Shown here in pieces: positions 20,885 through 32,434 of a stretch of 64,000 nucleotides of DNA (position 1 is its first letter; each line of letters begins with the position of its first letter). The stretch comes from Rhabdophis nuchalis (taxonomy: Eukaryota > Chordata > Lepidosauria > Squamata > Natricidae). Below the pieces are notes generated by a model that did no database searches, was not told where the DNA came from, and saw only the letters and a program-made list of their open reading frames with translations. The stretch is taken from contig CM077658.1 of NCBI GenBank assembly GCA_039707465.1, positions 13,522,074 to 13,586,073 on the forward strand, written 5' to 3'. The translations under genes were made by a program, and so were the position numbers.

Positions 20885-21945
20885 AGTTTTTGTTCCTTCC
20901 TTCCAACCTTAAAAAAAAATCAAATGCAAATCAATCCTGCTAAAGAAGTTCTAGTTGATATACCTAATGCTGTTGTTAAAAGGTGCTCTTCACTATGATT
21001 GCCACCTGTTGTTCCAGAAGTCTTCAAGCTATTTTCTTTCAAAATAAACGTAGTCTCATCAGAGAAGGTAGCTATAGACAAGGTAGCTCAACAACTTTAG
21101 CTATTGTTCTCCATTGTATTAACTCAACTCTCACCCATAGACAGCAGCCAAGCTAATCATTATTATTATCAAGGGTTCTGAATTACTCTCCTTAGATAAT
21201 GGCTGTAGTTAATCAACAGCCCAAAGCCTCAAAGAGTTTTGTAACTCAGCAGAACCAAGTATGCACTCTGAATAATAGAATCTGTTCTGCTTCTGACAAG
21301 GAGCTTTTTAAAATTATTATTCCATATTGTTATGGGTTGGTTACAATGTAAATGAAATATTGGCTTATTGGCTTGGGTTGATTTTCTTTTCTTTTTTTCC
21401 TCTGCTCTGCTCTCCTTTTCTTTTTCTTTCTTAATGCACACATTTGGAGAGCCCATAGATTTACATATCCTTCCTGAATATTCATTTGTTCATTCTTTGA
21501 AAAACGTCTTGAGAAATTAACCAGTTTGAGCTTCTCCTCTTGCGTAGATCATTAAGCATGCTGAGAAGATAAACTAATTCCTGACCTTTATGAGGAATTG
21601 GTTTGAGGTGTTTATCATTCCAGAGCCACCGAACAAGGGCAATTCGAAAGGAACAAAAATTTAGAGATTATAATGAGAAAGATATTTCTTACAGAAAACA
21701 TTGTTTGTGCAGACTCCTGGGAAAAAGTTAAAGAATTAATAGATGGCTCTATCAGGAAGTTTGAAAAATGAAGTTTTTCTCAATGACATTGAGTGATTAG
21801 GATGTTCCATTGCATATGGATTATGTCTTTTTTTCCCCACCACTATATATGAATTATGTCATTCCTTTTTCCAAGATTTTGATTATCAATGTGATCCAGA
21901 CATGTGGAGCAATAACTCTCAGCAGCACAGACCAGAATCTCATCC
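20885..21945. other. Unassigned sequence
   Basis: AT-rich, with a T/C-rich stretch near 21380-21430. No gene or repeat family could be assigned. Confidence 0.3.
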
Positions 21946-21959
21946 AAATTAGTTTAATC

Positions 21960-22345
21960 CCATCATGATTTAGGCTGAGTGCCAAAGAATTGAGGCCTTT
22001 GAACTCTGTTGCTGGAGAAGACTCCTGCGAGTACCTTGGACTGCAAGGCAATCAAACCAGTCAGTCCTAGAGGAGATCAACCCTGACTGCTCTTTAGAAG
22101 GCCAGATCCTGAAGAGGAAACTCAAATACTTTGGTCACCTAATGAGAAGGAAGGACTCCCTGGAGAAGAGCCTAATGCTGGGAAAGATTGAGGGCAAAAG
22201 AAGAAGGGGATGGCAGAGAATGAGGTGGCTGGATGGAGTCACTGAAGCAGTAGGCGTGAGTTTAAATGGACTCCAGAGGATGGTAGAGGACAGGAAGGCC
22301 TGGAGGAATACTGTCCATGGGGTCACAATGGGTCAGACACATAAT
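21960..22345 (+). mobile_element. Bov-B (RTE clade) LINE 3' end
   Basis: Contains the C-terminal end of the Bov-B polymerase ORF with scattered lesions. It reads 'IEAFELCCWRRLL'-like and 'RSNQSVLEEINPDCS'-like text, then 'FGHLMRRKDSLEKSLMLGK', 'RRRGWQRMRWLDGVTEAV' and 'MVEDRKAWRNTVHGVT'. These are the same landmarks as ruminant Bov-B. It is 5'-truncated and stops soon after 'ggtcacaatgggtcagacac', the usual 3' end of the family. Confidence 0.95.
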
Positions 22346-22349
22346 ACTG

Positions 22350-25055
22350 CATCTATTCTCCGAGATTCCTCAAGATAATAAACAGAGGTTTGGTCAGATC
22401 ATCAACAGCAATGTAGGATGTAGTTTGTCTAGCCTATAGTCTGGAACACATTCAAGGTCAGTAAATCTCTTCTAACTATGTTCCTTTCAAGTTCAGTCTT
22501 TAATCTTCTTCCTTCAGCCAATTCTCCACAATTGCCTGGAAGAATATATTTTGCATTTTCCCTGGCTTCCCACACTCCAGTATAATTACAATGAAAGATA
22601 TAATGACAGAAGTCTTCTTATGATATTGCTGCCAGCATCCACCACAAAAGAAATTCATACTAAATTCTCAAGCATCCTACAAAGAAGGAAAGCAAAAACC
22701 TCTTTCAAGCAAAATAAAATATTTCACATGTTTACAGTTAGATATTTTGGCTCAGTGTTGTATCTAATAATATGACTGGTTTAGTTTCATGCAACCTTAG
22801 AAAGTTTTAAAAGTATAGTCTCTGGCCCATATGCAAAAACAAAAACCTGCCTTGTTTCTGCTCTAGATAGTTTTAAACCTAATAATTTCTTATCAATATA
22901 GTAAGAAGATAAAAACCAACAAAGAAATTTGGGGAGGCCATTATTTCTCTCACATAAATTCAAAACTTCTGCATCATTGACTTGGCTGGCATCTCTTACC
23001 TTACCTGAATATAATGTAACTGGTTTGCTTACTGACAGGTTGAAAAAAGTGGTTTGAACCACTTTTATTTTGTAATTCTATCTAGAAATTATTAACCCTA
23101 CCAGCTGTAGCTTTTCTTCTTTTTTAAATTCATCTGTCTATTTTTATGACAAATTATTGTTTGAGATTTTTTGTTTCTGTTTTTACTCGTTGACATCCTT
23201 ACAATAAAAGTTTTAGACTAAGCTTTACAAAAAATCTTAGCTGGTTAGAACAATGATGAGGTTATCTGAAAACTGTACATTCAGGCAAAAAGCAATAGAA
23301 ATAGCAAAAATAAAAACCGGCCTTTGCATTCTTTGCATTCTTGGTTTGTGATTTCATGAATGAGTAAAAATGAGATATGCTGTACGTTTTTCTTTCGCCC
23401 CCCAAACATTAGCAAAGCTGTAAGGTTTAAATGTTCCAAATCACTGTAATAAGTAAACCAATGATACAGCCACTTTGGGGGGGGGAGACACATAATAGGA
23501 CATTTCTTTACCCTGAGTTGTGTTTTGCGGCTTGAGGCAAAGAAAAAACAAAATTATCCTTTTTTTCTCTCTCAAAAGTCAGCTGATTTCTTAAGCTTCA
23601 TTTTGGTGTGCATTACCTTAACGTTGACTAGCTTTTCAGGATTTCAAGTTGTATCGAGAGCACACAAGATTTGGACTTCCAATATTTTTTATGTAAAATA
23701 AAACATTTAAGCATCAACCCATTGCATCCTTAACTGGACTGAAGTAGCCATGGCTGCAGAAACTAGATGATATTTTTATTATCGTTGTTGTTATTTGCTA
23801 ACCAATTTCCCTATCCCATCTATGCCGCATTTACACTTATGTTAAGCTTACTTTTAAACTGAGTTAGGGCTTTTGTTTGTTTTTTGTATGTTTGTGCTTT
23901 GGTTTAGCATGTTGTCTGAACTGAGACTGACTGGTTCATGGGTCAAGAAGGTGAATGCCATCACCCAAAAAACTGATCAATTCAGTTAATAAATAAAATA
24001 AGAATGAGGTGGTTAGGAATATCTTTCACTGCCCATCAAATTGTCTTCTCGAACTTTAGTCGCAGCTCTTAGGAGGTATCACTTCAAAGATATCAATTAT
24101 TTTACAGAGGTATTTTCAAATATTGGAATCCAGCAGAATTTTTCCTTCTGATCTTGTCAAAGAGGAGGAGGAGACAGGACTGCCAGGAAGGTAGAAAGAG
24201 AGAGGGAGAGAAACGGGAGACAGTCAACTGATTTGCAACTGAAAATTAGAAATGGAAAGTTCCTGAAAACCAGCCCAGAAATGGTTACTGGCTACAATCA
24301 TGTCACTTTAAAGGAACAGGATAAATTATCTGCCAATATCTGTCAAGAATTAGCTATACAAAATGGAGAAAATCTCTCACACTTTCATCAAAGCAATCTT
24401 CCAATAATATTACAGGTTCGCTGTATGTCAAGTCAGCCAAAAGGTGCAGTAGCAGATAAGAAGAATGTGTTTTCTGGAGCTTCACATGACAAATCTGTTC
24501 GTTTTTAAATTATTCAAATGAAGATTAGCCAGGCTCTTCAATTTATTCAACTATGAACTCAGCTGACTAGTCAGTTTAATGTTGGCCCACAACCAGTATT
24601 GACAGAAATCTTGGGATGTGATTTTCAAGAAAGAGATTTACAAGACCTGAATGTCTCCTATCCTAATTCTGTACTTTTAAAAAGCTGACGAGTTAGAATA
24701 CAATATTGCCTGTACTATCTATCAAAAAGTAGTTTACGATTATCCTGGGAGAATTTACTAATCTTGGTTTCACTTCATCCCCTACCACAATCCCAGTAGA
24801 ACAGACAAATTTTGAGGCCAATCAAAACAAACTCTAACATAATTCTTTTCAACGGAGCCTGAAGAAAAACAAGTGGCAGAAGAAGAAAAAAATCTGCAAG
24901 TAAGGAAATGTATGTATTTTAAAACAATTTTGTTTTTGGAGCATGCTATATCCATCTCATTTTTTTTTTCAGGGAAATAGCCATTTTGGAACCAAACGCC
25001 ATACTTAAAATATAATCCTAACTATGGGTAAATATATTTCAGTCCCCAGCTCTGT
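22350..25055. other. 2.7-kb stretch without recognised features
   Basis: AT-rich DNA. The plus-strand frame 24233-24508 (91 codons) and minus-strand frames 22787-23062 and 23281-23493 have no recognisable domain. A GGGGAGA-type G run lies at 23477-23487. I see no reason to call a gene here. Confidence 0.35.
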
Positions 25056-25061
25056 TTATCT

Positions 25062-25400
25062 GCAGGTAGTCCTGTACATACAACCATTTAGCAACCATTT
25101 GAAGTTACAACACTTTAAAAAAGTGATTTACAACCAGCCTTCATATTTACAACTATTCCAGCATCCTCAGTCATGTGATCAAAATTCAGGCACTCAACAA
25201 CCAGCACGTTTGATGATGATTGCAGCATCCTGGGTCCTTTTGGAGAAGGGCGGGATATAAATCTAATAAATAAATAAATAAATAAATCCTGGGGTCGTGT
25301 GATCTTTATCTGCAACCTTTCCAGTTGGCTTCAAAAAGCAAAGTCAATGGGGAAAGTTGGATTTGCTTAATGTCCACTGCATCCAATGTTCTAAACACAA
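25062..25400 (+). mobile_element. DNA transposon copy (family of 58189-58570), interrupted
   Basis: Shared blocks with 58189-58570 are 'ggtagtcctgtacatacaac', 'ttgaagttacaacac', 'gtgatcaaaattcaggcac', then after the interruption 'gtcaatggggaaag' and 'ttggatttgctta'. A 51-bp LINE end is inserted at 25235-25285. The right end is missing. Confidence 0.65.
25235..25285 (+). mobile_element. Very short LINE 3' end (51 bp) with TAAA tail
   Basis: The segment holds only 'ttttggagaagggcgggata', 'taaatct' and a (AATA)n tail. It has the same 3' end as the LINE copies at 12125 and 57605. Direct repeats atcctggg at 25227-25234 and 25286-25293 flank it, so it is an extreme 5' truncation of a LINE insertion rather than a relic of a longer copy. 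Confidence 0.8.
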
Positions 25401-25404
25401 GCTG

Positions 25405-25858
25405 GTTTCCGAGTGCTCTCTAAGCTGCCTCTGACAAAAACTGTGTCCCTTCCTTGAACTCACATAAAATAGGTTCCCAGTGTAACTAATTGAATATTAA
25501 GCATAATTCTGGCTAGACAGCTAAACTGCCAGAGGGACCAGGGGACACCAAACAGACACCATGACTGGCCAACAGTATATGACTATAGCAATCCCCTGGC
25601 TGCAAATAAACAACTCGGTATAGAAGAGGCAAAAATAACAACCGTGGAAGGTCATATATTAATAAAGGAGAAAAGTATGTGGGAGTTCCTGGCAGTTTTG
25701 AAAAGCTAAAATTTAAGAAAACAAAACACGGAGACTGAGCTGTGTGGGTTGAGATAGATGTGAGATATTTTAATCTAATTGTAAACATGTTTGTAGATCA
25801 TATCATAGCACTGCAGGCCCATGCACTTGTAGTCGGTGGAAGTTATGCCCAAGTAAAT

Positions 25859-25860
<2 letters not shown>
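25405..25860. other. Unassigned sequence
   Basis: No gene or named repeat recognised. Confidence 0.3.

Positions 25861-25862
<2 letters not shown>

Positions 25863-25913
<51 letters not shown>
25863..25913. repeat. (GT)n microsatellite
   Basis: About 25 uninterrupted GT units. Poly(Cys-Val) and poly(His-Thr) frames across it are artefacts. Confidence 0.97.
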
Positions 25914-25914
<1 letters not shown>

Positions 25915-25915
<1 letters not shown>

Positions 25916-26685
25916 GGGGAGTCCTTTGGGTTCAAAGAAGATATACTTCTTGTGCAGTTCATCTATGGACACAGAAGTAGCTCTGCAGTCCCAGCCTGGA
26001 AGTGCAGAGTCTGGCACCGGACATCCATTGTTTAGTAACTATGGTTGTTATTCACTGATGCCAATCATTTGGGGGGTGGGGGTGTCAAATTTTGGTGGTC
26101 CCTGTCTTCAGTGCTGATGGCCTCATAGCACAGGGCTCACCAACAGGTCCTGTCAGCAGCCACAGCTTATAATTCTCTTGGCTGAATGTCACAGTGGCCT
26201 AGAGTTTCTCTCATAGCATCTGTGTAGCGGTCAACCTCAAAGTCTCTTCCCAGTCTCCAATGTCAACTCGAGGCTAATTAAGGTTAATTAGGGCATCTTT
26301 CGGAAACCTGTCATCCAATACACTATAGAGTAAATTGAAATATAGATGGTAGTCATCCATTCTGATCATTTATCCCACCCATCTCATCTGGCCTCTGCCA
26401 ATCAGGGACTCAATCCACACGATCCAAGACCACCAGACTGGAGACACGGTCTTGCTAACAAATGCTGAGGATGGTACTAATTGCAATATACTATTATGAT
26501 ATATAATGTATTATTACTACATGTTTCCAAAATGAATCCTTATTACTTTCAGACAACTCATGAAACCTGTTGGCTCCACAAGATTTCTTCCGTCTTCATT
26601 GTTGCATGTTCCTTTTTCTCTCCCTAAAACTTTTCACACTGATTGGTTCACTTTGTTCACTAGCAATGGAAATCATTTATAATTA
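25915..26685. other. Unassigned sequence
   Basis: No gene. The 26100-26310 part ('tgtgtagcggtcaacctcaa') has the look of an old mobile element on the minus strand, but I cannot place it in a family. Confidence 0.3.
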
Positions 26686-26689
26686 GAGA

Positions 26690-26822
26690 CTCATGGGTCT
26701 GGAAGGGACTTTGGAGGTCTTCTACTCCACAGGAGTCATTATTCCATCCTAGTTAAATGGCTGTCCAGTCTTTTCTTGAAAGCCTCCAGTGATGAAGCAT
26801 CTATAACTCCAGGAAGCAGAGT
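26690..26822 (-). mobile_element. CR1-type LINE 3' end fragment
   Basis: Inverted CR1 end: 'ctggaagggactttggaggt', 'aaatggctgtccagtctttt', 'gaaagcctccagtgatgaag'. No pentamer tail is kept. Confidence 0.85.
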
Positions 26823-26824
26823 CT

Positions 26825-28125
26825 TACTTAATGACCCTTAATGACTTAGAAGCTGGTTTCAATTGTGGTTGCTTAACAAGGACTCTGTATCTAGTTGCTA
26901 CACTACTTAAAGCACATCAGTTTATCAATCCAATCCAAGATTTCAATCCAGAAGGTTAAATTTCTGGCAGGAAGGAATCCTGGGCTATTCCTGAATGAAA
27001 CTCCCAGCCTGGAAACAGTGGAGGATGTGGGGAAAAACAGTTCATCAACAGCTAAAGGACTACTTGTTCTCCACCCTGGAGCCAATGAGCCATCACTTCA
27101 ACCAGGGTTCCAGCCAGCTTGAAGTGATCTGAAGATGCTCGGTTATAAGAGACAAAGAAAACAAGAGTTGTGCTTCCCTGGGTAGCAAATGAATAAATGC
27201 ATTTAAAAAAAAGAAAAGAAAATGCATTCATAAAGTGTCAATCCCCTCTGAGTCAATCCTCAAACTAAATTTAGAAAACAAGGATCAGTAAGATTCGCCA
27301 ACAAGGCAAACAGTGTGTATGCATGTCCGCATAAGTGCCATTTTTCCTACAATCCCTGGAATACTGTTGTATTTTAAAAGTTGTAAGAAAAGCAAAATCA
27401 TGTCTAGGACACGGAAAGATGACTTACAGCATCGGTGCTGCCCTCTGCTGAAGTAAGGGGGAAAAAATAAGCATTCTCCAAGAATCACATTTTGGGTTTA
27501 TATTACACTCTTATACTGATTATTGAGTTAAGCCAGTTTCTAACATGAACTGAAAATTAACAAACCAGGGCAGAAAAAAAGTCACAACTAATCAAGTTTT
27601 GTGCAATTGCAGTCACTAGCTTCTTGGCTGATTCTATTGTGCTGTGCTATAGAGAACTACAAAGATGACCTTAGATAAGGAATGTAAGAGTTAGCAAAAT
27701 ATTAAGGTCAGGAAAGGAACATTGGTAAGAAATGTAACACGATTCTGCCTTAATTCTCTTTGATATAAGGAAGGAAAGGAGAAAATCTTGCCAGGCTTTC
27801 AAGATTCTGCTATTATAGCTTCTATCAACAGAGTTTTAGTATTTCTTGGAAAATCTGTCTCTTGACCTGGTCTATCCTGAAGGGATGACCTGTGCAGACG
27901 AATCATTTAAGCTGACTCAAGCATTCTGCTCAGTAAAGTTGTTGTGTTTTTAAATCTCTTTCAGGTGGATTGATTCCTGGAAATCACACGGACATGCTGT
28001 TTTCTTGGCAGTGGATAAGAGGCCGTTTGCCAGGGCTGAATTCTATGATGGTCCCTCCCCCCTTTCTCATTCTCATTGGAGGAATCCAGATTAAACTATC
28101 CTAGAAGATTACTTTCCAGCATCCA
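26825..28125. other. Unassigned sequence
   Basis: The first 60 bp ('acttaatgacccttaatgac', 'ttgtggttgcttaacaagga') may be a fragment of the 58189-type DNA transposon. The rest shows no gene or repeat. Confidence 0.3.
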
Positions 28126-28129
28126 GAGC

Positions 28130-28335
28130 CCTGAGGGCACATTGGTTAGAATGCAGTATTGCAGGCTAACTCTGCCCACTGCCAGCAGTTTGATTCTCAC
28201 CAGCTCAAGTTTGGCTCAGCCTTCCATCCTTTCGAGGTCAGTAAAATGAGGGCAATATGCTGACTCTCTAACCCATTAGGAGAGGGCTGTAAAGCACGGT
28301 GAAGTGGTATATAAGTCTTATTGCTATTGCTATCT
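28130..28335 (+). mobile_element. CORE/MIR-like SINE
   Basis: Order of blocks: 'gggcacattggttagaatgc', 'ctcagccttccatcctttcg', 'aggtcagtaaaatgagggca', 'gagagggctgtaaagcacgg', 'tggtatataagtcttattgc', ending in a (TATTGC)n tail. Copies with the same order lie at 54785 (fragment), 57096 (inverted) and 62797. Confidence 0.85.
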
Positions 28336-28350
28336 TCTATCCTCTTGTAT

Positions 28351-28705
28351 AGAAAGTGGTGGCTCAGTGGCTAAGATGCTGAGCTTGTCGATCAGAAGGT
28401 CGACATTTCAGCGATTCAAATACCTAGCACCCTGTAATGGAGTGAGTTCCTGTTACTTGTCTCAGCTTCTGCCAACCTAGCAGTTTGAAAGCATGTAAAA
28501 ATGCAAGTAGAAAAAATAGGAACCACCTTTGGTGGGAAGGTAAAAGCATTTCGTGCACCTTCGGTGCTTAGTCATGCCGGCCACATGTCCACAGAGACAT
28601 CTTCGGATAGCGCTGGCTCTTCGGCTTTGAAACGGAGATGAGCACCACCCTCTAGAATTGGGAAGGACTAGCACATATGTGCGAGGGGAATCTTTACCTC
28701 TACCT
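28351..28705 (+). mobile_element. Full-length Sauria SINE with 13-bp target duplication
   Basis: Starts with the tRNA-like head 'gtggctcagtggctaagatg' and 'gctgagcttgtcgatcagaa'. It continues through 'gccaacctagcagtttgaaa' and ends 'ggggaatctttacctctacc'. The 13-bp tatcctcttgtat occurs at 28338-28350 and 28706-28718 without mismatch. It inserted right at the tail of the MIR-like SINE. Confidence 0.97.
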
Positions 28706-28719
28706 TATCCTCTTGTATG

Positions 28720-29295
28720 CCTCCTTTTCACTGTCAAACTACTTCTGTTGCAGGGGTATTAGCTCCAATAAATTGAATCTTCCAAATATTTGATGAATCC
28801 CTTTGCTACAACTGCTATTAGTATTATAGTTGACTGTTCCTTCCAACATCTTTCCACTTCAGCTTGCTGTCCCTGACTTTTGAGACTTTTCCCACTTGTT
28901 TTTCATCAGTTCACTGAATTGCTACATTTATGAACCACTTTTTAAAAAGGTTTTCAATAATAGTGATGTTTGGTGCGTTGTGTTTTAGGCATCTGCGGTT
29001 CTATATTTTAGCATCCCACTTTTTTTTTTAGTGTAGTTGCTTTTCTTATTATTGCTGCATGCCTTTCCCAAGGCGCCTGCTAAGCAAAGTGGAATAATTA
29101 CAAATCAATCCAATAAAGTTAGCTCAAAGCACAGTAAACAAATATTCACACTAAAACAACCAGCACAAAAATAATGCAGTATAGTTAAAACAATGTCCTG
29201 AGATAAAACTGAGTGAATATATACATGGATTCACAATAATTTAAAATGTGTCATCCTGGGATGGTCAGTCAAATAAAACTACAATGAAGTAACCT
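28720..29295. other. Unassigned sequence
   Basis: No gene or named repeat recognised. Confidence 0.3.
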
Positions 29296-29297
29296 AA

Positions 29298-29930
29298 TCC
29301 TTGAGGTGCACTCGGAGACTTCAGCTAGTCCAGAATGCAGCCGCACGAGCAATTGTGGGAACCGCAAGGTTTACCCATGTAACACCGCTCTTGCGCGAGC
29401 TGCACTGGCTGCCTGTCGTCTTCCGGGTGCGCTTCAAGATTTTAGTTATCATCTTCAAAGCGCTCCATGGCTCGGGACCTAGCTATTTGCAGGATCGGAT
29501 CCTGCCTCATACATCCACACGGCCAATTCGCTCCCACAGAGAGGGACTTCTCCGGGTGCCGTCCACTAGACTTTGTCAGCGGGCGACGCCCAGGGGAAGG
29601 GCTCTCTCTGTGGCGGGCCCAGCCCTCTGGAACGACCTTCCCCCCGACATTAGAACAACTACGGACCTCCGCTCCTTCCGTCTAAAATTAAAAACATATC
29701 TGTTCTGCTTGGCCGGCCTAGGGTAGTCTCTCGTCTATGGGATTGTCAATAATTTTAGATAGGGATTTTAGTATTTTAATTGGTAATTTTTAGCGCAGGG
29801 ATATATTTAATTTGTTTTTATTATGTGTATATGTATTTATTGTTTTATTTGCCCTGTGCACCGCTCCGAGTCCCTTTGGGGAGAGGGACCGGTCAACAAA
29901 TTAAATTATTGATTATTGATATTGATTACA
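29298..29930 (+). mobile_element. L2/CR1-type LINE 3' end, 5'-truncated
   Basis: Begins abruptly at 'ttgaggtgcactcggagact', the same point in the element where the copy at 51370 shows 'ttgaggtgcacccagaggct'. It holds about 140 codons of ORF, a 3' UTR with 'gcaccgctccgagtcccttt' and a tail of ATTGATT-like repeats at 29905-29925. Confidence 0.9.
29301..29726 (+). pseudogene. LINE ORF2 C-terminal fragment, open
   Basis: Reads 'RCTRRLQLVQNAAARAIVG', 'ELHWLPVVFRVRFKILV', 'LSVAGPALWNDLPPDIRT', 'FRLKLKTYLF' and stops at a TAG. It has no internal stop over 141 codons, which points to a fairly recent insertion, but the polymerase core is absent. Confidence 0.9.
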
Positions 29931-29949
29931 TCAGCCCCAATCATGAGCT

Positions 29950-30120
29950 TCTTGTAACAACCCCATAATCCCTTGCTGTGGAGTCTGGGCACCTGAATGG
30001 AGCTGAGTGTTTACTGGCCAGATGCCCTTCCTGTCACCAATGTGGAGTTTTGCTCAGCAGATATATTCTCAATGTGCCCAGAGAGAAAAATATCAGCCTC
30101 TATTTAGGATCAACTCACAG
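29950..30120 (-). mobile_element. SINE-like repeat, inverted ('ggccagatgcccttcctg')
   Basis: Shares 'cataatcccttgctgtgg', 'actggccagatgcccttcct', 'atgtggagttttgctcagc', 'tgtgcccagagagaaaaata' and 'ctcacagcctcc' with 59585-59790. On the minus strand the end near 30110 resembles a tRNA-derived head. The class is an inference. Confidence 0.55.
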
Positions 30121-30124
30121 CCTC

Positions 30125-30815
30125 CACTAGCTCCAATAAAGTAAATACAATAAAATAAACTCCTTAAAACTCTCTTAAAAACCATAACATTTCCACAGAG
30201 ATAAAGGGAACTTCACGTGCTTTTAATGGTCTAAAACCATGTTTTGATTAGTTTATTGATTATTTGGGGTGTGTTATATTGTGCTTTGTATTTTTAAGCC
30301 TGCCAATAAATAAAAATAAGTGGATTAGTTTGGGATGAATTGTAGGGTTGACACAGAAACCTTACTTACGTCTTCTTTTCGTTTAAGCCCCTTACTCCAT
30401 TTCTGTAATACATGACATTATTGTTCTGAATTTTTAATTCTGATATGACCTAATGGCTGATCAACCAATAGAAAATTGTGATAAGACAAAGGCAGCTTAT
30501 TTAAGGGTCAGAGGGAAAAATTAGAAATGAAACACTCAAAAGTAAAGAGGTGGATCCGATTTAAGGCTGGAAGAATGGGAAAATGAGAAAGAAAGGGACA
30601 CATTTATCCATAATCACCACTCTACAAGTGACTTATAAAAAGCCACTGCTAGACGGGGAATAAAAATATAGCATTGCCTATATGATAGCAAAATTTGCCA
30701 GCTGTCAATTTGTTGTGTATAAAGTCCTCCTCCATTAGAAGGGAAAAAGGACTGTACAGCAGAGGGCTGATTTCTTTGTCCTGCTTGGCCAATCCAGCAG
30801 GCTGATATAAGTTAG
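30125..30815. other. Unassigned sequence
   Basis: AT-rich, no gene or named repeat. Confidence 0.3.
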
Positions 30816-30818
30816 ACC

Positions 30819-30947
30819 CAGTGTTTCTCAACCATTACGATCACAACCTGCAGACTTCAACTCCCAGAATTTCCCAGCCAGCATGAATTCTCAAAATTCT
30901 GGGAGTTTTATGCCACGCATTGCTCAACTGTGCTCTTAAAGATCTGG
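30819..30947. mobile_element. hAT-like palindromic MITE with an altered right end
   Basis: Left end 'cagtgtttctcaacc', inner arms 'acttcaactcccagaattt' and 'aaaattctgggagtttta' around a short loop. The same arms occur in the 34771-34905 element. Flanks gttagacc (30811-30818) and gttagatc (30948-30955) fit an 8-bp duplication with one mismatch. The right terminus does not match the left one: instead its last 18 bases mirror the right flank (see the inverted repeat entry). Confidence 0.65.
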
Positions 30948-30968
30948 GTTAGATCTTTAAGAGCACAG
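30928..30968. repeat. Perfect 18-bp inverted repeat with 5-nt loop
   Basis: Arm 1 ctgtgctcttaaagatct (30928-30945) is the exact reverse complement of arm 2 (30951-30968). The loop is gggtt. Arm 1 lies in the end of a hAT-like element and arm 2 lies mostly in the flank. It is not a Rho-independent terminator in this eukaryotic context. Confidence 0.95.
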
Positions 30969-30984
30969 ATGATATTCCTTATTA

Positions 30985-31160
30985 ATAAAAACAGCTTGAT
31001 ATAGTGATTAAAGAAACAGGCTAGAAACTGGGAGACATTCCCATGTATGAACCAAGGTAGCTTGGGTGATCTTGGTCCAGACACACTCTCTCAGCCCTAG
31101 AAAGCAGGCAATGGCAAACTACGGTACTTCTTGAAATCTTGACACAAAAACCATAGGGAC
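30985..31160 (+). mobile_element. tRNA-derived SINE copy (diverged)
   Basis: Blocks 'cttgatatagtgattaaaga', 'agcttgggtgatcttggtcc', 'acacactctctcagccctag' and 'gcaatggcaaactacggtac' follow the 20650 copy in order, with more substitutions. Confidence 0.7.
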
Positions 31161-31164
31161 TTGC

Positions 31165-32095
31165 CCAGGCAGCAGCCCAAAGTCAATTTTTACTTGTTGG
31201 AACCAGAATAAATAAAACATTATTAAGATAAAGAGGCTAAAGAAGCTCTAGGAAAAATTGTTGAAATGGAAAAATGAGAACTGATAATTACTTAGTCTAC
31301 ATTACAAAGGAAATTTAGCATACCTATATGTAAAAGGTTGTCCTATCTTATCCTCGGTTCTTTACTTGCCTTTCGGTAAAATGGGAAGATACACAATATT
31401 CATTCTAAAGTCAAAGAAATGCCTAGGAACACCTAAGGAAGCTATTTATAAAGTCTTTTCTAGCATTATGAGGTTTCAGAAATAATAGCAATAGCAACAG
31501 CATCTCTTTTCTCCAACTGCACGATGTGTAAATCATAGGAATGCAGATGACAGACTGCACCAGAAGTTTTCATTTCCTAATAATATTGGCTGGTTAGGAG
31601 GATAACAAGAATGTTAACTGCTAATTAGGTTACAGAGTGGATATAATAACAACAAAGAAGATGTTGAAGTGTGCATGGATTCTACACAGTCCTTTGATAC
31701 CTATTACTTAAATTAGCTATGGTCACTCGTATCCCAAATTAGCTAATAAATCACAGCTTATTTGCAGCCTGCAAAGCATATACGATTACAAAACGCTCTT
31801 GGTTTTATACCATATATTCTGGAGCTGAGCAGTAAAACAAAGCTAGCCAGACTTCCACTGCCTGAGAGGGCAGTGTACAGTAAATTCCTGCTTCGTTTGG
31901 TTTTATAGCTTCCCACATTTCATCCATGCTGAAAAAACTTCCTTTGTGGGAATAGGCCCTGTGTCCATAGGCAAAATTAAATTCCAGTTCTATTTTTTTT
32001 CCCCATGCTAAAAATCCATCCACTTGAAAGCCATGAGTGATTGACTTTGATTCTTTGGGGATCTTTAACATTTGAAACTTAGTCCTGGTGATCAC
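31165..32095. other. Unassigned sequence
   Basis: No repeat family recognised. The minus-strand frame 31805-32095 (96 codons) contains no motif I can name and lacks a clear acceptor or donor. Confidence 0.3.
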
Positions 32096-32124
32096 TCAAT
32101 GGTTAAGATAGCAATGTTCTGATA

Positions 32125-32430
32125 TCTCAGGGTAGGCCACAGAGAAGAGGGAGTCAAGCTCTCCTCCAAAGCACTTGAAGGCAACATGAGAAGCAATGGA
32201 TGGAAACTAATCAAGGGGAGAAGCAACCTAGAACTATGGAGAATTTTTCTGATAGTTAGAACACTTAATCAGTGGAACCACTTGAGTGCTCCAACACTGG
32301 AAGTTTTAAAGAAGATGTTGGATAACCATTTGTCTGAAGTGGTGTAGGGTTTCCTGCCTAAGCAGGTGGTTGGACTAGAAGACCTCCAAGGTCCTTTCCA
32401 ACTCTGTTATTCTATTCTATTCTATTTTAA
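32125..32430 (+). mobile_element. CR1-type LINE 3' end with (ATTCT)n tail
   Basis: Order: 'aggcaacatgagaagcaatg', 'ggggagaagcaacctagaac', 'aatcagtggaaccacttgag', 'ccaacactggaagttttaaa', 'gtttcctgcctaagcaggtg', 'gttggactagaagacctcca'. It ends in three to four ATTCT units at 32408-32427. The tail is the same pentamer as the long array at 50224-50306. Confidence 0.95.
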
Positions 32431-32434
32431 GCAA

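Noticed and set aside
24233..24508. 91-codon plus-strand frame
   Set aside because: No motif, no splice context, and stops beyond it in all frames.
28351..28450. tRNA gene
   Set aside because: A and B boxes belong to the head of a Sauria SINE; the body and ACCTTT tail follow and no anticodon arm closes.
31805..32095. 96-codon minus-strand frame
   Set aside because: No recognised motif, and no sign of an exon boundary or promoter.
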